Source of the DNA: Chryseobacterium indologenes
GTDB lineage: Bacteria; Bacteroidota; Bacteroidia; Flavobacteriales; Weeksellaceae
Assembly: GCA_001013295.1 (NCBI GenBank)
Contig: LAZY01000019.1
Coordinates: 1 to 64,000 of the forward strand
Reading direction: 5' to 3'
DNA: 64,000 bases
Shown: piece after piece, positions 26,117 to 34,930 of the stretch
Layout: each line of letters begins with the position of its first letter
How positions within the stretch are numbered: the first letter of the stretch is position 1
Notes under the pieces: model-generated
Database searches by the model: none
What the model was told of the DNA's origin: nothing
Seen by the model: only the letters and a program-made list of their open reading frames with translations
Translations under genes and position numbers: made by a program

Positions 26117-26242
26117 ATTTTTTATTAACACGTAAAATTCGGACTAATAGTGACCAATTGAACTTTTTAGATGGCCTTTTACGGCCTATTTAGCAACTTC
26201 CATTATAGATGTAGGTATTAGTTAATTGAATATTTACTTAAG

Positions 26243-26377
26243 ATGATCTTTGTTTTAAAAGATGATGATAATCAGTATGTTGTGTTGGGTGGTGTAATGG
26301 ATGATTTATAAATTGTACCCGGTACAATTTATAAATCGTACCACCTGGCATTATTAAGAAAAGCATTGCTTCTCTAA
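26243..26377 (+). pseudogene. Small ORF interrupted by one in-frame TAA
   Basis: ATG at 26243 gives MIFVLKDDDNQYVVLGGVMD-DL, then TAA (26309), then continues in frame with IVPGTIYKSYHLALLRKA to a second stop. The second half overlaps repeat copy A. It could be a decayed 44-codon gene or a 22-aa peptide followed by a repeat. Confidence 0.35.
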
Positions 26378-26383
26378 ATTCGT
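26303..26383. repeat. 81-bp repeat, copy A (palindrome + conserved tail)
   Basis: It begins with a 34-nt block containing GGTACAATTTATAAAT and its inverse (17-bp arms around one central C). A 30-bp variable middle follows, then TGCTTCTCTAAATTCGT. The same layout, with identical length, recurs at 28791-28871, on the other side of the TPR-AraC gene. Confidence 0.7.
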
Positions 26384-26435
26384 GATCCCGATTCTCGATA
26401 TCGTGTTAGTCGAATTAAAAAACAATAACTAAAAT

Positions 26436-26591
26436 TTGAAAGTTTCTTTAGCAACAGGTAAAAAATGTACTGTAAGTGGTGAATGGGAGGTTGATGGAAC
26501 CATTAGTACCGTGATCTATATATCGAAAGGAGAAATAATGCCAGCTTACTGCGGTAAATACGTGCAATGGGTATTAATTAGAAGTGGATAA
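26436..26591 (+). CDS. Small conserved-type protein (51 aa, YjzC-like pattern)
   Basis: A TTG start gives LATGKKCTVSGEWEVDG, then YISKGEIMPAYCGKYVQW and VLIRSG. The C-x-x-S-G-x-W ... K-G-x-x-M-P ... W-x-L pattern is that of short proteins built from a single beta-module. The N-terminus may be eroded, since no ATG is present and a stop lies two codons upstream. It is convergent with the AraC-type gene. Confidence 0.5.
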   Translation: MKVSLATGKKCTVSGEWEVDGTISTVIYISKGEIMPAYCGKYVQWVLIRSG

Positions 26592-26642
26592 AAGCTCAGA
26601 GCTGGAGTCGAAAGCAGGTGTAGGAAATAAAAATGAAAGTAT

Positions 26643-28316
26643 TTACACACCATCACCTAATTCCTTATTTCTTTTTCTTATGAATTCAATTGGTGATAGC
26701 CCGTTTCTGTTGTAGAAGGCCTTTGAAAATTTTGATTTGTTGGTGAATCCTGCTTCAGCACTTAACGCATTAGTAGAATATTTACGCCATAATTTATCTT
26801 CATACAATTTTTGCGTTATATAGCTTATTCTAAGCTGATTTAAATAGGTGTTAAAATTGCAACCTTTGTAGTCATTTATAATTTCAGATAGATAGGTTGT
26901 ATTTGTTTTTAATTTTATTGAAAGTTTATTAAGTGTCATACTTTTTTCAAGAAAGAAATTCTCTCGTTCAAGCGCTGTTAGCTTAGATAAAAGTTCATTG
27001 GCTTTTTCTTCATTTAGTTTTGAGTTTTTTAACTTAAAATCTACTTTTTCAGCTGGCTTTTGCTCAGCATCGGATTTCATTTTTGCCAACAGTTCGTTAT
27101 ATTTTTCTTGGATTCTTTTTTCATTTTGCCATCTGAAAAACAATATAAGGAAAAGAACGAGCAGGAAGAAAAATAATACAAATGCTATACTATATCCGTT
27201 GGTACTAGAAATTTCCAATCTTCTTTTTGCTTGCAGCAGATCTTTAGTATCGTATTCTTTATGGATTTTTTCAGACAGATATTTGAAGTCAGTCGAAAGA
27301 ATGTGGTCTACTTTAAGTAACTGTTTAGTATAGTAGAGCTCCTTTTTATCATTATTTGTATTTTTAGAAAAATTGATCAATATCTCATAACTTTCTCTTA
27401 CTTCAGGTAAGATGAACTCATGTTTTTTAAAGATGGAATCAACTTTTTTAAAATATTGTATAGCTTCATTGAGTTTGTTTTTATGCAGAAGACTTTTTCC
27501 TTTATAGAAATAGACAGCGGAAATGTTAGTGAAATCATTTTTCTTTTCTACACCTGCGAGGGCATTATTAAAGTTTGAAATTGCTCTATTGTAGTTTTTG
27601 TTTTTAAAGTCAATGATTCCCTGTAACTTATAAAAGTAACTTCTTTCAATGTAAAAATCTATGTCGCCAGCAGTCTTTTTTAAGCCCTCGTTAATTAATA
27701 AACGAGCTTCTTCCAAACGGTTCAGCTCTACAAGGCATGAAGCATTTTGTTGAAGGCTGTTTAAAAAACCTTTCTTATTGTTATAAGATAGATTGGGAAG
27801 ATTAGCGATTGCTTTTTCTGCACCATAATGTGCCCGGCATTTTTCAAATACTTTTACTGCTTCTTCATAGTGGCCGAGGTAACTTTTAACAACGCCAATG
27901 TGATATAGATTTTTATAATAAAGATACTCGTCGTTAGTATGTTCTAAGTAGTTCCAAGCTTTTAGATATTCGTTCAGAGCAAATTTGAATTTTTTTAAAT
28001 TAAAATAGTAAATAGTACCCTTAGTTAGATAGGAGCTTCCAATTAAATCCTTGCTTCTTGTTCTACTAGCAGCCCAGATCATACTGTCAGCATATTGTAA
28101 TTTCTTGTCAGGCGAAAAGCTTGTAGCATCTTTGTAAGCCTGTGCTAATTCGGTATAGTTTTTCTCTTCCTTTGCTTTTTTTATGTATTGGTTTATAAAG
28201 GTAAATGCTCGCACGTCATTTTCTTCATAATTATCGTACTGAATCCTGTAATCAGAAAAATCCTGACCACATAATATTTTACAGGTAAAAGTTAATAAAA
28301 ATAAAATTTTTTTCAA
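26643..28316 (-). CDS. Membrane-anchored TPR regulator with C-terminal AraC HTH
   Basis: This 557-aa protein has a signal peptide at 1-17. TPR-like helical repeats cover about 40-350, and a membrane helix about 375-395 (FVLFFFLLVLFLILFF). A linker follows, then an AraC-type HTH at about 450-550 (LSIKLKTNTTYLSEIINDY, AGFTNKSKFSKAFYNRNG, LSPIEF). Such one-piece regulators sense signals in the periplasm and act on nearby genes. It is divergent from the lipoprotein-MauE-DUF6520 operon, which may be its target (inference). Confidence 0.88.
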   Translation of the reverse strand: MKKILFLLTFTCKILCGQDFSDYRIQYDNYEENDVRAFTFINQYIKKAKEEKNYTELAQAYKDATSFSPDKKLQYADSMIWAASRTRSKDLIGSSYLTKGTIYYFNLKKFKFALNEYLKAWNYLEHTNDEYLYYKNLYHIGVVKSYLGHYEEAVKVFEKCRAHYGAEKAIANLPNLSYNNKKGFLNSLQQNASCLVELNRLEEARLLINEGLKKTAGDIDFYIERSYFYKLQGIIDFKNKNYNRAISNFNNALAGVEKKNDFTNISAVYFYKGKSLLHKNKLNEAIQYFKKVDSIFKKHEFILPEVRESYEILINFSKNTNNDKKELYYTKQLLKVDHILSTDFKYLSEKIHKEYDTKDLLQAKRRLEISSTNGYSIAFVLFFFLLVLFLILFFRWQNEKRIQEKYNELLAKMKSDAEQKPAEKVDFKLKNSKLNEEKANELLSKLTALERENFFLEKSMTLNKLSIKLKTNTTYLSEIINDYKGCNFNTYLNQLRISYITQKLYEDKLWRKYSTNALSAEAGFTNKSKFSKAFYNRNGLSPIEFIRKRNKELGDGV

Positions 28317-28790
28317 ATTATCTACGATGTTTAGAATTCTAATATAAGAAATTAGATATGTAATTGAAATGTTTTAATAAATGCATTAGAATTCATTTAC
28401 CAGTTTCATCCCAACTTTTTACTGAGTTCAAGGTTAATTAATAGTTTCTTATAATTTGAGTATAAATTTAAACAAGTGTTTGCTTAATTGCAAGAATATC
28501 GACTGTAAAAATGTATTTTTTACAATAAAAAAGATAATATCCGCTATCTGACTATTTGCGTCATCTAATATTGACATTTTCTCGTCCTGCATTTAATGCT
28601 AAATCGTTAAATCTTCTAATTTTTTCCTTTCAATTTTTGAGATTATTGCCCACGAGAGTTCTCGTTGTTCATGTTCTCTTTTTGAGAGAAATATAATTTA
28701 CAAGTGAAAATTAAGTGCAGGCTAAAATAATGTTTAAAAGCGTTGTAAATTGTTGATTTTTAGTATTTTGTAAAATGATAAGGGGGGTAC

Positions 28791-28871
28791 GATTTATAAA
28801 TTGTACCCGGTACAATTTATAAATTGGGTACATGCTCGCTTTCTCGATGATGCGTGCTTCTCTAAATTCGT
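28791..28871. repeat. 81-bp repeat, copy B
   Basis: It has the same 34-nt palindromic start and 17-nt TGCTTCTCTAAATTCGT end as copy A, in the same orientation, but an unrelated 30-bp middle. It lies in the 28317-28926 intergenic region, 55 bp before the lipoprotein start. The rest of that region shows no gene. Confidence 0.7.
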
Positions 28872-28926
28872 TGGCAGAATTCTAAAAAAAAACCGGCCGG
28901 GATTATTCACTATTTAATCCTAGATC

Positions 28927-29136
28927 ATGAAACAACTTTTAACAATTATTTTGACAGGAGCTACCTTATTAGCATTAAATTCTTGTCGGGAAAATGAAAC
29001 ATTAACAGAAAACAATGAAGCTGCATTTGAACAAAATTCTTTACTGAAGAAGGGTGACAGTTTGACGGCGCGCGAATTTAAGGAAAAAGACCCGCCAAAA
29101 GATCGCGACAATTGGAGAATGAGTCCACAACAATAG
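28927..29136 (+). CDS. Small lipoprotein
   Basis: This 69-aa protein has a lipobox (LALNSC, Cys20) followed by a short charged tail rich in E/N/K (DPPKDRDNWRMSPQQ at the end). Small lipoproteins of this kind are common in Chryseobacterium next to MauE/DoxX-like and DUF6520 genes. Function is unknown. It is the first gene of a three-gene plus-strand unit. Confidence 0.65.
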   Translation: MKQLLTIILTGATLLALNSCRENETLTENNEAAFEQNSLLKKGDSLTAREFKEKDPPKDRDNWRMSPQQ

Positions 29137-29213
29137 TCTTTTATAATAGGAAACTAAAACCACTTCAGGATTTTGTTACATCGTATAGAAACCATCCGCT
29201 AATTTGATATACT

Positions 29214-30746
29214 ATGAAAAAGCTAATTAACTATTTTCCGGCAGTTGTTGCTTATTTTTTTATATTTTTATTTTGCTATGCAGGCGTCAGTAAAATGAGG
29301 GATTTTGAAAATTTCCAGGTTCAGATTGCCCAATCTCCCTTGCTTAGTGCTTATGCGGGTTTTATTTCGTACGCTACCATTATATCTGAAGTGGTTATCG
29401 TTTTGCTACTGGTGATACCGAAATTAAGGACGATTGGTCTTTATGCTTCTTTAGGTATAATGTCTTCATTTACTGTATATATTTACCTTATTCTTCATTA
29501 TAGTGATTTTGTACCCTGTTCGTGTGGCGGTATATTGGAGAAAATGGGCTGGACAGAACATTTGATCTTCAATATTGTTTGTGTTATGGCTGCGATTCTG
29601 GCAATACTGATTATTGCAAAATATAGACAGAATGTTTTGGTTGGACCTAGTTTATCAATACTTTGTATTATTGCGATATTTTCTTCGATTGTAACCTATC
29701 TTTTTTATTCATCAGAACATATCATAAAAGAAAAAAACAACTTCATCCGAAGGTTCCCACAACATCCTATCATAGAGGAAAAATCTTATGACCTGAAATA
29801 TAATTCGTATTATTTTGCTGGCGCAACAAATGGTAGAATTTATTTGGGTAATCCCACTTCGCCTTTTGTCCTTCTGGCTATTGACAGGGATTTAGCAAAA
29901 GTTGATACTATACGTTTAGTTCCAGATCAGCTTCACACTTTTCATGCAGTAAGATCTTTAGTGACTGATAAGTATCTGTATATGTACGATGGAATTGTTC
30001 CGGCGATTTATCGATCAGAACCAAATGATTTCAGTGGTAAAATTAATCAGATAAGTTTTCAAGATGTTTATTTTGATCAACTTGCCACCATTGGACCTGA
30101 TAGTTTTGTGTTAAGAACCCAAAGCAATACTACAGGAGGGCTTATCTTGGGAAGCCTTAATCTTAAATCGAAAGAGAAAGTGAAGCTCTATCCAAATATA
30201 CTTGAAAAACAGGTGGATGGTATTTTTGATGTGGATGGTAAGCTACATTACGATGAATATGGTGGTAAGATCTGGTATGTTTACAGTTACCGAAATCAGG
30301 CATTAGGTACCAGCAGGAATCTTGAAAACATTGATAAGATCAAAACCATAGATACCGTAAGCATTTCTAAAATCAGAGTAGTGCAGTTAAAAGACGGAAG
30401 GAAAAAGATGTCAGCACCACCTGTCGTCCTAAACCCTAATTCTTTTGCTCATAGAGGGCTGCTGTTTATTCAATCAGGAACAATGGGGCGCTATGAATCC
30501 AGGGACCTATGGAATAAAAATGATATTGTAGATGTCTATGATACCGAATCTTCAAAATATTGGGGCAGCTTTTATGTACAACGCCGCGGAAGTAAAAAGA
30601 TGTCTCAGCTGCTTGTTACTGACCAGTATCTTTTTGTATTGGCAGGAAAACAGATTACCAGCTATCGTATTGCGCAAACTTTAGCCCGTAATTTTAAACA
30701 TGGGGAAAGCCGAAAACCCGATCAGAGTAGGCATAACAAACAATAA
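29214..30746 (+). CDS. MauE/DoxX-like membrane protein with C-terminal beta-propeller-type domain
   Basis: This 510-aa protein has four predicted membrane helices in residues 1-180, with the MauE/DoxX hallmark FCYAGVSKMRDFENF (about 20-34) and a Cys pair in VPCSCGG (about 102-108). A periplasmic helix-free region at about 190-495 looks like a beta-propeller. MauE-type proteins support disulfide or cofactor maturation of exported proteins. The neighbour gene encodes a cysteine-containing peptide, so a redox role toward it is plausible (inference). Confidence 0.75.
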   Translation: MKKLINYFPAVVAYFFIFLFCYAGVSKMRDFENFQVQIAQSPLLSAYAGFISYATIISEVVIVLLLVIPKLRTIGLYASLGIMSSFTVYIYLILHYSDFVPCSCGGILEKMGWTEHLIFNIVCVMAAILAILIIAKYRQNVLVGPSLSILCIIAIFSSIVTYLFYSSEHIIKEKNNFIRRFPQHPIIEEKSYDLKYNSYYFAGATNGRIYLGNPTSPFVLLAIDRDLAKVDTIRLVPDQLHTFHAVRSLVTDKYLYMYDGIVPAIYRSEPNDFSGKINQISFQDVYFDQLATIGPDSFVLRTQSNTTGGLILGSLNLKSKEKVKLYPNILEKQVDGIFDVDGKLHYDEYGGKIWYVYSYRNQALGTSRNLENIDKIKTIDTVSISKIRVVQLKDGRKKMSAPPVVLNPNSFAHRGLLFIQSGTMGRYESRDLWNKNDIVDVYDTESSKYWGSFYVQRRGSKKMSQLLVTDQYLFVLAGKQITSYRIAQTLARNFKHGESRKPDQSRHNKQ

Positions 30747-30753
30747 TTGTATT

Positions 30754-31032
30754 ATGAAAACACTTAGAAAATTCATCTTACCGGCAGTAGTTGTAATTTT
30801 TGGCGCAGGAAGCGCCTTTGCCACCAATGTGAACAAAAATGCTCACAAAGCTGTAAAAGACGGTTATGTATTCAGACCAGGTGAACTGGAGGAATGCCAG
30901 AATACCCACATTTCATGCAGTGATACTGGTAGTGTCATTTGTACGGCAAATGTGGGAATGGGTACAGAGAATTTACGTGATCTTAGCGGTACCAGCTGCC
31001 CAAACAATCTGTTTGAGATTCCACAAAATTAA
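30754..31032 (+). CDS. DUF6520 secreted small protein
   Basis: This 92-aa protein starts at MKTLRKFIL (30754), 7 bp after the MauE-like stop. The signal peptide ends at about SAFA. The mature part has four cysteines (LEECQN, ISCSD, VICTA, TSCPN). This is the DUF6520 design common in Chryseobacterium, with unknown function. A convergent hairpin follows directly. Confidence 0.8.
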   Translation: MKTLRKFILPAVVVIFGAGSAFATNVNKNAHKAVKDGYVFRPGELEECQNTHISCSDTGSVICTANVGMGTENLRDLSGTSCPNNLFEIPQN

Positions 31033-31046
31033 TTAACATCAAAATT

Positions 31047-31070
31047 GAAGGATGCTAATCAGCATCCTTC
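31047..31070. terminator. Bidirectional hairpin between DUF6520 and S9 peptidase genes
   Basis: GAAGGATGCT-AATC-AGCATCCTTC, perfect 10-bp arms. It overlaps the last codons of the S9 peptidase gene. Confidence 0.8.
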
Positions 31071-33553
31071 TTTGATAATCCTTTTTCTATCCAGTCAACA
31101 CTGTTGTCTCCCTTCAGATAAAAATCAAACCAGTCTTCAATCCTAACGGCTATATCCAGCAAATTTTTTGTGTTGGCAAGCCCGTGTCCTTCATTAGGAT
31201 AAACGATAGCAAATGCAGTTCTACCACTTCTTTTTAGACTGAGAAAATATTCTATAGTCTGTTGCCAATCAATATTCTGATCATTAGAACCAGTCCATAA
31301 AAGGATTGGAGCTCTTACAGAATCGGCATTGTAGACCGGACTATTTTTAATGTACAGCTCTTTGTCTGAAAAAAAGGGTTTGGGCATTTCATATTGACCG
31401 TTTTCGAACTGCCAGTAAAACGGGCCATTAAATTGATAATTATATGAAAAGTAAGACCGTACCAAATCGCTGTTTCCGGCTCCGGAAATATATGCGGCAA
31501 AGCGGTCGGATTGTGTTGCAATATAGTTGGTCTCGTAGCCTCCATGGGAGAATCCGATCAGGCCGACTTTCCGAAAATCAATTTCACTTATATCTTTTAT
31601 CGTATCAAGGCTGCTATGAACACAAGCCAAAGCCGCTTCACCGGTCCCTCTATTTCCAAGACTAATGTCCGGCAAATACACAAAATAGCCTTTTTGGATA
31701 AGATTTCTGATATTGATGCCATCGGAAGGCCCTTCAAAGCCATCTTTAAGATACTTATTTTCAAAGTACCTTTGTTTTTCATAGATACTAACGAGCATCG
31801 GGTACTTTACCCCTTGATGGTAATCCAGCGGATAGATAAGAATACCATATAGTTTTTCTCCGTCAGGACCGTAATATTGTACTGTCTTCGATCTCAGATT
31901 CTGTAAAGCTGACAGGTCATGCTTATTTGTTATATAAAGTTCTTGCTCTTTTCTATTGTTGTAAAAGATCGTGGGAACGTCCTTCATTGTATTTTTGGTA
32001 TAGGTTACTGCTTGTGAGCCACTGGCAAGATTAATAGTGCTAATATTTTCAGCCGTGGGCTTTAAAACAATATGAACGGACTTTCCATTGTATAGTGCGA
32101 GCGCAGATCGGTTTTCCTCACGATTATATAACCGAATAATAACTGGTTTTGAAGCATCGTATGTATTAGTTGAAAATTCCTTAATAAAAGTGGAACGGTC
32201 ACCGTTCAATATTTGAGTTTCGTAACCATCAATCAGTGGCACCTTCTTCGTGATACCCTTTTTTATATCATATTCATATAATAATCCTTTGGATTCGAAC
32301 AAAATTTTTTCCCCATTATCTGCAAAATAGCATCGTGGAAAGCCATATTTATGATAGCGCGTATATTCCACCGGCAGTTGCTTTTGTGATAGTTCAGAAA
32401 GATTGTATAATTTCCAGTATTGATTTTCTAATGTTATTATAAATTCTCCGGTTTTTGAGGCAATAATAATATTGCTTTTTATTGTAAGAGCAGGCTTTTT
32501 CGTTGAAATTCCAACCAATTCAGCTTCATAGGTCAAAACGTTCGTCGAATAGTCCTGACCTTTATAAGGATTGTATTTAAAATAATAGTCGGGATTACCA
32601 AAGTAAGCGGCTTTATCTTCATCACCGTAGCCGAGCAGCTCTCCTGTATTTGAATCAGTTCTCCACAGATAACTGCACTCAACAGTATCATCATAGAACT
32701 TTGTTTCCAGCTTACTGTCATTAGAATACCATATGTCCGGAGCGTTTTTATCATTTCGTTTCTTGTTCACGGTCAATGTCACGAAATACTGGTGTTGAGT
32801 AACGGGGAAAACTTTAGCTGATCTGATATTTAGGTCAACCTCCTGGCTGACACTAAATGGCTTTGGTAATTCCTGACCTGTATTGCTTAGGCTAACAATC
32901 TGGTTTTTCTTTTTTGCGCTATTTTCTGTCAGGATGATTGTGTTCTCCAGGTTTGAGTCAAGTACAAACTTTATCTTTTCTTCCCCTTCGTATATCTTAA
33001 AGATGTCTTTTCCTGAAATCATATATAAAGATTCTTTGGTTCCTTCTGAAACAACTGCAAACTTCCGCTGTTTTGAGGTAAGAATAGACCTTACATTTTT
33101 TACCATATTAATGGTTTTTCCTTCCTGATCAGCAATTAGGAGATCACCATCTTGTATCAGCAGGATAACATTAAAAACACTGTCGTAAACTGCATCTTTA
33201 ACATTGTTCCACGATACTTTAGCAGTAGAGGGAAGTTTTAACAGCTCAGACGATTTTTGTCCTCGCAAGAACAGGTATCCATTGGGCGTAAAGGTTGTAT
33301 ATAGAGGAATAACATCAGATTTTTGATAAAATTCCTTATTAGGTTTTTGACGGTCGACAACTACAAGGGTATCACTATTTGAATCGTATGACTTCTGAAA
33401 ACAAATCCATCTATCATTATGTGATATCTTCAGGAATTTTACATCATACACAGTATTCCTAAATCTCTTGGGAAGGTCTATTGACTTTTGTCCCAGGATT
33501 TGTACGCAGATTAGCATCACCATTCCCGAATATATTTTCAGCAAAACTTTCAT
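31055..33553 (-). CDS. S9-family (prolyl oligopeptidase-type) secreted peptidase
   Basis: This 832-aa protein has a signal peptide at about 1-21. A beta-propeller-like N-terminal part extends to about 590. The C-terminal hydrolase domain has nucleophile Ser669 (GFSHGG), Asp in WTGSNDQNIDW and His in YPNEGHGL. It trims oligopeptides at the envelope. The start codon shares one base with the SusD stop (TAATG). Co-transcription with a SusCD pair suggests it degrades peptides that this pair imports. Confidence 0.88.
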   Translation of the reverse strand: MKVLLKIYSGMVMLICVQILGQKSIDLPKRFRNTVYDVKFLKISHNDRWICFQKSYDSNSDTLVVVDRQKPNKEFYQKSDVIPLYTTFTPNGYLFLRGQKSSELLKLPSTAKVSWNNVKDAVYDSVFNVILLIQDGDLLIADQEGKTINMVKNVRSILTSKQRKFAVVSEGTKESLYMISGKDIFKIYEGEEKIKFVLDSNLENTIILTENSAKKKNQIVSLSNTGQELPKPFSVSQEVDLNIRSAKVFPVTQHQYFVTLTVNKKRNDKNAPDIWYSNDSKLETKFYDDTVECSYLWRTDSNTGELLGYGDEDKAAYFGNPDYYFKYNPYKGQDYSTNVLTYEAELVGISTKKPALTIKSNIIIASKTGEFIITLENQYWKLYNLSELSQKQLPVEYTRYHKYGFPRCYFADNGEKILFESKGLLYEYDIKKGITKKVPLIDGYETQILNGDRSTFIKEFSTNTYDASKPVIIRLYNREENRSALALYNGKSVHIVLKPTAENISTINLASGSQAVTYTKNTMKDVPTIFYNNRKEQELYITNKHDLSALQNLRSKTVQYYGPDGEKLYGILIYPLDYHQGVKYPMLVSIYEKQRYFENKYLKDGFEGPSDGINIRNLIQKGYFVYLPDISLGNRGTGEAALACVHSSLDTIKDISEIDFRKVGLIGFSHGGYETNYIATQSDRFAAYISGAGNSDLVRSYFSYNYQFNGPFYWQFENGQYEMPKPFFSDKELYIKNSPVYNADSVRAPILLWTGSNDQNIDWQQTIEYFLSLKRSGRTAFAIVYPNEGHGLANTKNLLDIAVRIEDWFDFYLKGDNSVDWIEKGLSKKDAD

Positions 33554-34926
33554 TAATAGCCAGGATTTTGCGGGTTCAGATTTGGGTTCAGGATGAGTTC
33601 AGACTGTGGGATTGGCCACAAGCTTCTGAAATTTTGCCAATTGGGTTTATTGGGAGAAAGATCACCCAATCTGTCGAATCGTTTTAGGTCAAAAAATCTC
33701 AGTCCACCATCAGTAAAAAATTCCCTTCTTTTTTCTGCTAATATTTCATTTAACAATTGGTCTTTTGAAATTGTATTGCTTATGTTGGCCAAACCTGCTC
33801 TGTTTCGTATTTTGTTAATATAAGTAAGCGCATCGCTCACGTTATTTTGCCGTGCCAAAATTTCAGCCATCATACAATACACCTCTTCAATTCTGAATAC
33901 GATTGAATATTCGTTTGTATTTGAAGATGAATTTTTATATTTTATGCTACCATAATACGTATTTGACCCTGAGGTTATTGTTTTAATCCATAACGATTTC
34001 CGCAGGTCCGTGGATGTGAATGTACTTACAAGGTTGTTAGATAATGCATAGTTCTGCGGCACACTTGAAATTAAGTACAATTTTGCCTCTTCCGTGGCAT
34101 CACCTGCTTTTAGCGGCTTCAATTGCCACATGATATGCTTACCATCTTTTTTAAAAGTCAGATTGAGATCTGTATTTAATTGATATAAAGGGCTGGCAAT
34201 AATTTCCTCTGCATACATTCTTGCTTTTTCCCATTGTTCCAATAACATATTAGACTGACAAAGCAGCATGACAGCGATATAACGATTGGGATAAATCCTT
34301 TCAGCATTTCGGTAATCATTTTTAAGGTAATCTTTTACGGTTTCAAGATCATTTATTATATTCATCAATACCTGTCCAGAAGCAGATTTTCCAATGCTTT
34401 GATTGATCGTATAGTCGCTAGAAGTAACATATGGGATGTCCCCAAAGATCTGGGTAAGCCGAAGATGAATTATTGATCTTATTAGAACCGCCTCTCCGAT
34501 AATTCTATTTTTATCCTCATCTTTTATAGAGGATGATTTTGATACTCCTTCGATGATACTGTTACAGATGTAGATTTCTTTGTATGCATTTGTCCACAAT
34601 GTTTTTAGAACCGTATTGGTTGGTAATACCTGAGTATTATATATGTCCAGGTAAGCCGTTTGAGACGCCGCCATATAATTATCGAGATCGTCAGCGTAAC
34701 TTCCCAAGAGTGCTCCCAAGCCTCTTGTCCCGCCAGACAATACGGAATTATACTGTAATTCCGCGTATAAATTACTTAATACAGCATCGGCATTGCCGAC
34801 GTTACTATATACATCTGTACTGCTAATTTGGTTTGTCGGCTGGTCGGGCTCTATCAAATTGTCGCAGGAGATAAAGTTAAATGCTGTGATCCCAAAAAGA
34901 AAAAGTATGTTATATTTATTTCTCAT
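33553..34926 (-). CDS. SusD/RagB-family outer-membrane lipoprotein
   Basis: This 457-aa protein has a lipobox (FISC) and the SusD signature. The N-terminal NLIEPDQPTNQISS leads into TPR-like helices, with a C-terminal EILAEKRREFFTDGGLRFFDLKRF block (listed in part). It caps the SusC channel and captures substrate at the surface. It lies 4 bp after SusC. Given the downstream S9 peptidase, peptide substrates are more likely than glycans; no glycoside hydrolase is nearby. Confidence 0.93.
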   Translation of the reverse strand: MRNKYNILFLFGITAFNFISCDNLIEPDQPTNQISSTDVYSNVGNADAVLSNLYAELQYNSVLSGGTRGLGALLGSYADDLDNYMAASQTAYLDIYNTQVLPTNTVLKTLWTNAYKEIYICNSIIEGVSKSSSIKDEDKNRIIGEAVLIRSIIHLRLTQIFGDIPYVTSSDYTINQSIGKSASGQVLMNIINDLETVKDYLKNDYRNAERIYPNRYIAVMLLCQSNMLLEQWEKARMYAEEIIASPLYQLNTDLNLTFKKDGKHIMWQLKPLKAGDATEEAKLYLISSVPQNYALSNNLVSTFTSTDLRKSLWIKTITSGSNTYYGSIKYKNSSSNTNEYSIVFRIEEVYCMMAEILARQNNVSDALTYINKIRNRAGLANISNTISKDQLLNEILAEKRREFFTDGGLRFFDLKRFDRLGDLSPNKPNWQNFRSLWPIPQSELILNPNLNPQNPGY

Positions 34927-34930
34927 AATT

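Noticed and set aside
1..26131. Integrase gene or tRNA attachment site of the element
   Set aside because: No tyrosine or serine recombinase and no tRNA gene was found on either strand, so element ends cannot be placed.
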